In this document: one piece after another, positions 23,290-29,365 of the stretch | Position numbering within the stretch: the stretch's first letter is position 1 | Layout of the letters: every line of letters begins with the position of its first letter | Origin: CAYMRB01 sp964392615 | GTDB taxonomy: Bacteria; Planctomycetota; UBA8108 | Assembly (NCBI GenBank): GCA_964392615.1 | Contig: CAYMRB010000069.1 | Location: forward strand, 1-29,365 | Direction: 5' to 3' | Length of the DNA: 29,365 nt | Notes under the pieces: model-generated | Told to the model about the DNA's origin: nothing | Databases searched by the model: none | What the model saw: the letters and a program-made list of their open reading frames with translations, nothing else | Position numbers and translations under genes: made by a program

Positions 23290-24333
23290 CTACGCCTTCA
23301 GCGGATACTCGCCGAACTCCCGCAGCGTCTCGACCATCGCCAGGTAGTTCTCCGGCTTGACGGACGAGTGGATGCTGTTCGAGCTCGACAGGCAGAAGCC
23401 GCCGCCCGGGCCGGCGATGCGGATCGTCTCGCGCGTCACGCGGCGCACCTCGTCCGCCGGCGCGTTCGACAGGAGCTCGCCGCAGTCGATGTTGCCGAGC
23501 AGCGCGACGCGGTCGCCGTACTCCTCCTTGACGCGGGCGATGTCCATGCCCGCGGGCGGCTCGAGCGGATTGATTCCGTCGATGCCGGTGTCGACGATGC
23601 GATCGAGGAGCGGCATGACGTTGCCATCGGTGTGCTTGACGACGTACGCACCGGCCTCGTGCGCGCTGTCGACGGCCCGCTTGAGGCCCGGCAGCACGAA
23701 CTCGTCGAAGTGCTTCGGCGACATCATCGGGCCGTTCTTGTCCGCGTAGTCATCGCCGAAGACGACGACGTCCACGCCGGCCTCGACGAGCCGTTGCGTC
23801 ACGCGCAGGTCGTACGTCTGCGTGATATCGATGAGCTCGTGGACGAAGCTCGGGTTGTCGATCATGTCCATGAAGTAGTTCTCCATCCCGCGCAGGTGGG
23901 CGGGATTGAAGAACGAGTCGCGGCAGATCGCGCAGATCGCTTTCTTGCCCTTGTAGCGCGCGACGATCTCCTCGATGTTGCCGAGCACCCAGTCCTCTTC
24001 CGGATCCGGGGGCTCATAGGTGTCGAGGTCGGAGTACTTCTTGATCGCGGGTTCGACGGGATACGGGCTGCTCTCCGGCCCGAGCACGCGAAGCACGCCC
24101 CAGTGGTCGCGGAAGAGGCCCTTCTCCTCGTCGACGAAGTCGACGTGTCGGCGCTCCCACGAGCTGCGGTTGAAGCCGATCGAGTCGAGGCCGATCCAAT
24201 CGTTGAACTCGAACCACGTGCTGTTTGGAAGCATGCCCTGGTACACGCCGGAGTCGATGACCCACTCGACCAACGGAATCCGATCCGGCTGCTTGCGCTC
24301 GAGCGCGGCGATGACCCTGTCGCGCGAGTTCAT
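23290..24333 (-). CDS. Uroporphyrinogen decarboxylase (URO-D) superfamily protein
   Basis: A 347-residue TIM-barrel protein of the URO-D/methylcobamide methyltransferase superfamily. Visible blocks are MNSRDRVIAALERKQPDRIPLVEW, VFGDDYADKNGPMMSPKHF, AYVVKHTDGNVMPLLDRIVDTGIDGINPLEPPAGMD and LLGNIDCGELL. The HTDGN block and the late glycine-rich GGGFCLSSSNSIH segment are typical of the many URO-D-like proteins in Planctomycetota and Lentisphaerota whose substrates are mostly unknown. The Arg-rich N-terminal porphyrin-binding region of true HemE is not evident, so heme synthesis is not claimed. Methyl transfer to a corrinoid carrier is possible. ATG at 24331-24333 has AAGGAG six bases upstream. 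It is divergent from the NPYEAP membrane protein. Confidence 0.82.
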   Translation of the reverse strand: MNSRDRVIAALERKQPDRIPLVEWVIDSGVYQGMLPNSTWFEFNDWIGLDSIGFNRSSWERRHVDFVDEEKGLFRDHWGVLRVLGPESSPYPVEPAIKKYSDLDTYEPPDPEEDWVLGNIEEIVARYKGKKAICAICRDSFFNPAHLRGMENYFMDMIDNPSFVHELIDITQTYDLRVTQRLVEAGVDVVVFGDDYADKNGPMMSPKHFDEFVLPGLKRAVDSAHEAGAYVVKHTDGNVMPLLDRIVDTGIDGINPLEPPAGMDIARVKEEYGDRVALLGNIDCGELLSNAPADEVRRVTRETIRIAGPGGGFCLSSSNSIHSSVKPENYLAMVETLREFGEYPLKA

Positions 24334-24353
24334 GGAGTGCTCCTTCGACGTCG

Positions 24354-24373
24354 AGGTCCGCGTAGGTCCGCGT
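24354..24373. repeat. Tandem 10-bp direct repeat upstream of the URO-D-like gene
   Basis: AGGTCCGCGT occurs twice back to back (24354-24363, 24364-24373), one helical turn apart, 20 bases upstream of the URO-D-like ATG. A TCGACGTCGA palindrome (24344-24353) directly adjoins it. The position suits a regulator site or a short slipped duplication. Confidence 0.45.
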
Positions 24374-24492
24374 GGTGTTGACGCCCAGCAGCATGACCGA
24401 TCCGGCCACGCGGGGGAAGGGGGGTGCCGGTTCGGCGTCCGTGCAGTAGGCTTGGCGGCGGCAGAGTTCGAGTCCCGCGCGAAGGCAACGGC

Positions 24493-25023
24493 GTGTCCTC
24501 CGAAGAGAATCCCTACGAAGCCCCCGAATCCGAAGACGCCGGAGGGACCGGCGCGCGCTCCGATCGAAGATCCGGCGCCGGTGGCGACCCGTGGTCTGCG
24601 GGCGCCGGCTGCGGCACCGTCTTCCTGGTCGCGCTGTCTCCCGCGTTGTGGGCGCCGGGGCTCCTGATATCGGGCATGGACAGCGCGAATGAGGCCGACC
24701 GATGGAACTACGAGGTTGCCGCCGTCGCCGAGACGGCCGCCTGGGCGGCGCTCGCTTCGATGCTCCTGTCGCTGGTCTCGGGGGGCCTGTTCGCCGCCTC
24801 GCGCCACCGGTTCATGGGCATAGCGATCACTCTCAAGCTGCAGGCCGTGCTCGCCTTCCTTCCGCTTCCCCTCGAGATCTCTCCGGCGGCGGATGCGGAG
24901 CCTGCGGTGGTGAACGGCTTCTTCGTCGCCTGCATCGCCAGCAACGGCGTGCTGGTCGTCATCGCCCTGTGGCTGGCTCTTCGGCACCAGCGGGACGCGA
25001 CGCGGGCTGACTCCCGGTCGTGA
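24493..25023 (+). CDS. NPYEAP-type multi-pass membrane protein of unknown function
   Basis: A 176-residue protein beginning VSSEENPYEAPESED; an N-terminal 'NPY.AP' motif before the first membrane helix is frequent in small Planctomycetota membrane proteins. A disordered Gly/Ser/Arg-rich part follows, then four hydrophobic segments (about 38-60, 75-98, 108-128 and 140-165) and a short basic tail. The start is GTG at 24493, with AAGG seven bases before it, preferred because the motif should sit near the N-terminus; the open frame itself extends 23 codons further. It is divergent from the URO-D-like gene (159-base gap) and its stop directly adjoins the stop of the third CgeB-like gene. No enzymatic motif is seen. 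Confidence 0.7.
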   Translation: MSSEENPYEAPESEDAGGTGARSDRRSGAGGDPWSAGAGCGTVFLVALSPALWAPGLLISGMDSANEADRWNYEVAAVAETAAWAALASMLLSLVSGGLFAASRHRFMGIAITLKLQAVLAFLPLPLEISPAADAEPAVVNGFFVACIASNGVLVVIALWLALRHQRDATRADSRS

Positions 25024-26340
25024 TCACGCCGTTCGCCGTCGGCCGATCCGTCGCAGCGCGCTCCGCACTCTGCATCCGACGGCGACGACGCACCACGTCA
25101 GCGGGTCGCGTACGGCCAGCCACGCCGCCGCGATGCGCTGCCCGATCGTCAGCCTAGGTGCGTTCTTCTCGCTTTGCCCCTCGAGCGCGTCGCTCACGAC
25201 CTTCGCGACGAAGCCGCGGTACGTGTACTTCCCGCTCGCGACGATGTCGCGCCATGCGGCCTCGACGATCGCCTCGCGTCGGTCGTCGTCCTCGATCGCT
25301 CGCAGCACCTCGTCGAGGTTGCCGAAGTCCCGCTGCAGCTCGATGCAGTGCACGCCGGCCTCGAGGACGCCGTTGTACTCGCCCTCGACCAGCACCTGGC
25401 ACGTGCGCGTGAAGCACGCCTCGAGGTGGCGCGGCGACAGCGCGCACAGGTCGAGCTCGCCGTCGGCGTCGGGGAAGCAGGCCCTCTCGACCTCATCGAA
25501 CGACGCATTCGGGTGCTCTTCGAGATAGCGCTCGGTGCGCACGCGGAGCGCGCCGTCGCGGTCGAGGATGCTCGCGCCGCCCTCGACGCCGATCGTGTAC
25601 TTCGCGTCGAGCAGGTGCTCGTACCAGCGATCGCCGAGCAGCGTGTCCTCCTGGCGCGTCGAGATGTCCGTCGTCAGCCCTCGTGAGCGCGCGGCCTCTT
25701 CGAACCGGTCCGCGATTTCGACCTTCGTCCTGCCGTGACGACCGAGCCACGGCGGCGAGTGGAACGCGCGATAGGCGATGTCGACCGGGCGCTGTCGATC
25801 GACGCCGCGGCGCGCCGCGAGCCGCTCGACACGGCGCACCGTCGCCTCGTCGATGTATCCCGTCAGGACACGCTCCAAGACGACGCGGTCACGATCGACA
25901 CCGGCGTAGATCTTCGGCCACTCCGACGGCGGTGCGACCGAGCAGACCCGGTCGATCTGGAACTCCTCGATGAAGTCGCACAGCACATCGGTGTGGATGA
26001 ACTCATCCTGCGGCAGCGCGACCCTGACCGCGGCGTGCTCCTTGAGCGGCGCTGCACGTCGCCGAAACTTCTCGAAGGCCGGCAGGCTCCAGCGGCTGGC
26101 CAGGAAGATCGTGTGATAGACGATGACATCCCACGGCTGTCGCGCGACCCACGCCGGCACCGCGCCGAGGGACAGGTTCACGTAGCGGCAGACACCGCCG
26201 GAGTAGCGGCGGAACGAGTACAGGTGTTCCCAGATCGTCGCGCGGATCGGGAACGTACCGCAGCAGTAAACGACGAGGATCCGCGGACGCCGCCGCCTGG
26301 CAGCCTGCTGTGCGCTAGGATCCTCGACGGTGTCTGCCAC
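25024..26340 (-). CDS. CgeB-like glycosyltransferase (paralogue 3)
   Basis: A 438-residue CgeB-like glycosyltransferase, the shortest of the three. Shared blocks are LGRHGRTKVEIA, IGVEGGASILDRDGA, SPRHLEACFTRT, LVEGEYNGVLEAGVH, DFGNLDEVLRAIED and YTYRGFVAK. It is closest in pattern to paralogue 1 (GRHGxxK, STRxEDTxLG). The N-terminal region also has IWEHLYSFRRYS and VALPQDEF, parallel to VFDHLRCLE and VAIPQDEG in paralogue 1. The C-terminus ends in a moderately hydrophobic stretch (DPLTWCVVAVGCRVRSALRR) followed by basic residues, so membrane association is likely. Start GTG at 26338-26340 lies nine bases after the epimerase stop, so it is the last gene of the asnB-epimerase operon. Substrates unknown. 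Confidence 0.8.
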   Translation of the reverse strand: MADTVEDPSAQQAARRRRPRILVVYCCGTFPIRATIWEHLYSFRRYSGGVCRYVNLSLGAVPAWVARQPWDVIVYHTIFLASRWSLPAFEKFRRRAAPLKEHAAVRVALPQDEFIHTDVLCDFIEEFQIDRVCSVAPPSEWPKIYAGVDRDRVVLERVLTGYIDEATVRRVERLAARRGVDRQRPVDIAYRAFHSPPWLGRHGRTKVEIADRFEEAARSRGLTTDISTRQEDTLLGDRWYEHLLDAKYTIGVEGGASILDRDGALRVRTERYLEEHPNASFDEVERACFPDADGELDLCALSPRHLEACFTRTCQVLVEGEYNGVLEAGVHCIELQRDFGNLDEVLRAIEDDDRREAIVEAAWRDIVASGKYTYRGFVAKVVSDALEGQSEKNAPRLTIGQRIAAAWLAVRDPLTWCVVAVGCRVRSALRRIGRRRTA

Positions 26341-26349
26341 GCCAGAACG

Positions 26350-27291
26350 TCATTCCGACTCGAGCACCTTGAGGTGCGTGTACGTCGCTGTGATCCCGAA
26401 GTCCTTGTAGTACGAGATCGCGGCCGCCACGCCGGCCTCGAGCGGCGTCGAGGTTTTCCAATCGAAGGTCGCGTTCGTCTTCGACGGGTCGAGAAGGATG
26501 CTGAAGACGTCGTCCTCACCGCGCGGGCGGACTTCGACCTCGTTCTCGAGCTCGATGCCGAGCGCCGTGACCGTCGAGTCGAACAGCTCCTTGATCGCGT
26601 AGTCGCCGCCGGAAGAGATGTGATAGCAGCCCGACTCACCCGTGCCGTCGAGCGCCTTCATCACGCAGGCGACGAGGTCTAGGACGAAGATGAAGTCACG
26701 CCGCGTGTCCATCACGAAGCACGGCTTGTCGTTCGTCAGTCGGTGGTAGAACGTCGGCAGGGGGCCGCTCAGGTTGCGCGGGCCGTACGCGTTTGCGAGG
26801 CGGAACGAGACCCAGTCGAGATTGCTCAGCTTGACGTAGTGCTCGCCGGCCGTCTTGCTGATCGCGTAGCTGCTGCCGTCGGGGAGGATCGGGTGATCCA
26901 GCGTGATCGGCTGCTCGAGCGGCTCGAGGCCGTAGCACAGCGCGGTCTGGAAGTAGATCAGGCGCCCGACCTCGACAGCTTCGGAAGCCTGCACGATGTT
27001 GGCCGTGCCGACCGCGTTGGTGCGGCAGTCCTCCTCCCAGCCGTTCGGGTCCTTGTACGACGCGGCCGCGTGTACGACCCGGTCCGGCCGGAACGACGCG
27101 AACACTTCGTCGACGAGCGACCGATCGGCGATCGTCCCTTCGACGACCTGCAGCCCGTCCTGGGGGGTGAGGTTGTCTCTGCGTCCGGTGGCGTAGTTGT
27201 CGATGACCAGCACTTCGTGGCCATCGGCGAGCAATCGGTCTGCGAGGTGCGAGCCGATGAATCCGGCACCACCGGTGATCAAGACTTTCAA
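26350..27291 (-). CDS. NAD-dependent epimerase/dehydratase (SDR family)
   Basis: A 313-residue extended SDR enzyme for a nucleotide sugar. The cofactor motif ITGGAGFIGSHLADRLL is at residues 5-21, with the acidic NAD-selecting residue in VLVIDNYATGRRDNL. The catalytic Tyr and Lys are in SSYAISKTAGEHY, and ANAYGPRNLSGP and RRDFIFVLDLV follow. The Ser/Thr of the triad falls in YFQTALCYG. The start is TTG at 27289-27291 with GAGGAG eight bases upstream; this puts the Rossmann strand (LKVLITGG) at the N-terminus. The gene follows asnB by 14 bases and precedes the third CgeB-like glycosyltransferase by nine. The reaction (4-epimerase or uronate-type decarboxylase) is not resolved. Confidence 0.88.
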   Translation of the reverse strand: MKVLITGGAGFIGSHLADRLLADGHEVLVIDNYATGRRDNLTPQDGLQVVEGTIADRSLVDEVFASFRPDRVVHAAASYKDPNGWEEDCRTNAVGTANIVQASEAVEVGRLIYFQTALCYGLEPLEQPITLDHPILPDGSSYAISKTAGEHYVKLSNLDWVSFRLANAYGPRNLSGPLPTFYHRLTNDKPCFVMDTRRDFIFVLDLVACVMKALDGTGESGCYHISSGGDYAIKELFDSTVTALGIELENEVEVRPRGEDDVFSILLDPSKTNATFDWKTSTPLEAGVAAAISYYKDFGITATYTHLKVLESE

Positions 27292-27299
27292 CTGACGTA

Positions 27300-27305
27300 C
27301 TCCTC
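27300..27305 (-). promoter_or_regulatory. Ribosome binding site fixing a TTG start
   Basis: On the minus strand GAGGAG lies eight bases before the TTG at 27289-27291, and directly after the asnB stop. It selects this start over the earlier in-frame TTG at 27307-27309. Confidence 0.7.
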
Positions 27306-29258
27306 TCAAGAGATGGCTCGTATCTCGGCCGGCTTGTGGTCCGCCGCCGCCTTGCCGAGATTCTTGAACTCAGCAGCCCTGTCGTGGAACGCGCGCTGCC
27401 AGAGCTCCAGGCACAGGAAGCCCCAGATCTTGCGGCCGAACTGCGGCTCGGCGTCGAGTTCGGCGACGATGCGGCGGTTGTCGATCAGATCGCGATTCGC
27501 TGCAGCCCGCGACGAGAACGTATCGGTGACGAACTCGCGCACGGAGCGGTCCTCCCGGATCCAGTCCGAAAGCGGCACCGGGAAGCCCATCTTGTCCTTG
27601 CGGTCGCGGATCGACTGCGGCAGGACGTGCCCCATGACAGCTTGCAGATGGTGTTTCATGCGCCCGTCCTTGAACTTCACGTCCGACGGGATCGTCGCCG
27701 CGAACTCGACCAGCGGGTGGTCCAGGAACGGAACGCGCGACTCGAGACCGTGCGCCATGCTCATGCGGTCCTCGACCTGCAGGAGAGCCGGCAGCAGGGT
27801 CTTGAAGTCGAAGTGCGTCATCTTCTCGAGGTAAGACGCCTTGCCGACGTTGTCGCCCTCGAAGATCGCTTGGAACGTGTCGAACGGCGAGTAGTCCTCG
27901 AGCAGGTCCCAGTTGACTTCGTCGGTCAACGCGCGCGAGCGGTTGATGAGCCGGAAGTAGCGCTGGTCCATGCTGTCGAACAGACCGTCGCGCCAGAACT
28001 CCTGCAGCATCGGCTTGTACGAGCGCAGCGCCGAGAGGTTCGGGATGATCGACTCGTACGTGACGACGAAGTGTCCGTTGCCGAGCTTGCCGTCGATCGC
28101 CGCCTTGATGCACTGCTCGAAGTACGCGACGAGGTAGCGCGTGTAGCCACCGAAGATCTCGTCGCCGCCCTGGCCGCCGAGGACGACCTTGCGATGGCGA
28201 GCGGCGAGCTCCGAGACCATGAACTGCGGAAACGACCCGGGGCCTGCGACGGGGTAGTCGAGGTGGTAGAGGATCTTCCCGATGTTGTCGAGGAAGTCCT
28301 GCGGCTTGACCGTGACCTCGTGGAGGTCGAAGCCGTACATCCCCCCGAGATCGCGCGCGTACTGGCTTTCGTCGAACGCCGGTCCGTCGGCAAAACGGCC
28401 GGTGAACGCGACGAAATCGCTGTCCTGCTGCTGTGCTGCGAGCGCGGCGACGATGCTCGAGTCGAGGCCGCCGCTGACGTATGACCCGACGGGCACGTCG
28501 CTGCGCAGGTGGAAGCGCACGGAGTCCTCGAAGAGGGCCTCGAGTCGTCGCTCGAACCACTGCGGCGTGTGGTCGAAGTCGATGTAGTAGTAGACCTCCC
28601 AGTACCGACGCACGTCGACCCGGCCGTCGTGGACCTCGAGCGCGTGTCCCGGCAGGAGCTCGCGGACGCCCTTGAAGAGCGTCTTGCCATCGAGGCAGAA
28701 CTGGAAGCAGAGGTAGTCCTTGAACGCGTCGACGTCGGTCTCGATCGCGTCGAGGAACGGCAGAATCGCCTTGGCCTCGGACGCGAAGTAGAACGAGCCG
28801 TCGGCGACCGCCCAGTAGAACGGCTTGATGCCGAAGCGGTCGCGCGCGCAGAACAGCCGCTGGCGCGATTCGTCCCAGATCGCGAACGCGAACATGCCGC
28901 GAAGATGGTCGACGCAGCTCGGGCCCCACTCTCGATAGGCGCGCAGCAGGACTTCCGTGTCCGAGTGCGTGCGGAACGTCTCGCGGCCGAGCTCTTCGCG
29001 CAGCTCGAGATAATTGTAGATCTCGCCGTTGAACGTGACCTGGTTGCCGAGCTCGTCTCCCATCGGCTGCTGGCCGTGGTCGAGATCGATGATGCTCAGG
29101 CGCCGGTGCGCGAAGCCCACCGAGCCGCGGTCGTGTACCCAAGTCCCTTCGCCATCAGGACCTCGGTGCTCGAGGAGGCGGTTCATCACCTCCAGGTGCG
29201 CGGGGATAGAGGGGCGCTTCGAGCGCGACAAATCCACGATGCCGGCGATTCCACACAT
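27306..29258 (-). CDS. asnB: Asparagine synthase (glutamine-hydrolysing) family protein
   Basis: A 650-residue two-domain amidotransferase. The N-terminal Ntn glutaminase has Cys2 as nucleophile (MCGIAGI), EHRGPDGEG, FNGEIYNY (76-83) and HSDTEVLL. The synthetase domain has the pyrophosphate loop SGGLDSS (262-268), GGQGGDEIFGGYTRY and the late ESRVPFLDH, RKDKMGFPVP blocks. It uses glutamine and ATP to amidate a carboxylate. In true AsnB the product is asparagine; related enzymes in glycan clusters amidate sugar uronates or attached amino acids. Because it leads an operon with an SDR epimerase and a glycosyltransferase, a glycan-amidation role is plausible but unproven. ATG at 29256-29258 leaves the needed Met-Cys end. 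Full length, all key residues present. Confidence 0.92.
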   Translation of the reverse strand: MCGIAGIVDLSRSKRPSIPAHLEVMNRLLEHRGPDGEGTWVHDRGSVGFAHRRLSIIDLDHGQQPMGDELGNQVTFNGEIYNYLELREELGRETFRTHSDTEVLLRAYREWGPSCVDHLRGMFAFAIWDESRQRLFCARDRFGIKPFYWAVADGSFYFASEAKAILPFLDAIETDVDAFKDYLCFQFCLDGKTLFKGVRELLPGHALEVHDGRVDVRRYWEVYYYIDFDHTPQWFERRLEALFEDSVRFHLRSDVPVGSYVSGGLDSSIVAALAAQQQDSDFVAFTGRFADGPAFDESQYARDLGGMYGFDLHEVTVKPQDFLDNIGKILYHLDYPVAGPGSFPQFMVSELAARHRKVVLGGQGGDEIFGGYTRYLVAYFEQCIKAAIDGKLGNGHFVVTYESIIPNLSALRSYKPMLQEFWRDGLFDSMDQRYFRLINRSRALTDEVNWDLLEDYSPFDTFQAIFEGDNVGKASYLEKMTHFDFKTLLPALLQVEDRMSMAHGLESRVPFLDHPLVEFAATIPSDVKFKDGRMKHHLQAVMGHVLPQSIRDRKDKMGFPVPLSDWIREDRSVREFVTDTFSSRAAANRDLIDNRRIVAELDAEPQFGRKIWGFLCLELWQRAFHDRAAEFKNLGKAAADHKPAEIRAIS

Positions 29259-29266
29259 GCCCCCGG

Positions 29267-29294
29267 ATTATCGGCAAATGACCGGGGAATGCAA
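29267..29294 (-). promoter_or_regulatory. Candidate promoter for the asnB operon
   Basis: On the minus strand TTGCAT (29289-29294) and GATAAT (29267-29272) are 16 bases apart. The -10 box ends only eight bases before the asnB ATG, so the transcript would have almost no leader. A G-run (GGGGG) just before the ATG may be a weak ribosome site. Confidence 0.35.
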
Positions 29295-29365
29295 CGGGCG
29301 CGGAGCGTGTGTGACGCCGGCCGCCCGGGCGCGGGTGATAAGCGCCCGCCGGCGACCGACCAATT

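Noticed and set aside
22807..24381. 524-codon plus-strand open frame
   Set aside because: It is antisense to the lipoprotein and the URO-D-like gene, both of which have clear signals and ribosome sites.
24463..24478. T-loop-like sequence (GTTCGAGTCCC)
   Set aside because: The flanking bases cannot form the five-pair T stem, and no anticodon or acceptor arm is present, so it is not a tRNA.
26743..28484. Two long plus-strand open frames opposite the second SDR epimerase and asnB
   Set aside because: They mirror the coding pattern of well-conserved genes and contain no motifs.
1..29365. CRISPR arrays, insertion sequences, rRNA
   Set aside because: No regularly spaced repeats, transposase motifs or rRNA-like sequence were seen; the two copies of the 53-bp element do not form an array.

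Overview
The window looks like part of a high-GC Planctomycetota chromosome, probably from a metagenome assembly. The clues are a large secreted protease ending in the dockerin-like Ca-binding repeats common in that phylum (15339-18275), a membrane protein with the NPYEAP N-terminal motif (24493-25023), a URO-D-like protein, a GH99 enzyme and a sulfotransferase. Starts are often GTG or TTG. By my reading, stops are TAG or TGA and never TAA. The phylum call is inference; there is no rRNA or marker tree here. I see no tRNA, rRNA, CRISPR array, IS element or prophage, and no gene-free stretch longer than 300 bases (the longest is 234 bases, 2982-3215).

Region 1 (1-15301) is a surface-polysaccharide locus. 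It begins with the first codons of a probable dxs gene running off the left edge, then a GT39-like membrane glycosyltransferase and a GT4 glycosyltransferase (minus). UDP-GlcNAc 2-epimerase (wecB-like) diverges from these. A tight minus-strand operon follows: zinc-ribbon methyltransferase, SGNH hydrolase, sulfotransferase and a CgeB-like glycosyltransferase with a C-terminal membrane anchor. Next come a plus-strand methyltransferase and a minus-strand operon of a second CgeB-like glycosyltransferase, an ABC permease (Wzm type) and an ABC ATPase with an unusually long C-terminus (Wzt type). The region ends with an SDR epimerase and a small unknown protein. Together these would make, modify (sulfate, methyl, perhaps acyl) and export a surface glycan.

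Region 2 (15339-20332) holds the modular secreted protease, a small cysteine-containing PAS-like protein and a dGTPase-family HD phosphohydrolase. Region 3 (20424-25023) holds a secreted GH99-like enzyme, a glycosidase-like gene broken by one in-frame TAG, a small lipoprotein, a URO-D-like protein and the NPYEAP membrane protein.

Region 4 (25024-29258) is a second minus-strand glycan operon: asparagine synthase, SDR epimerase and a third CgeB-like glycosyltransferase.

The least explained signal is a 53-bp intergenic element present twice (8587-8639 and 13728-13780, 45 of 53 bases identical, same orientation). Each copy lies between a divergent gene pair, and together they flank the methyltransferase/ABC-export block. 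The three CgeB-like paralogues with different membrane-associating tails and the amber-interrupted glycosidase are the next most interesting points.
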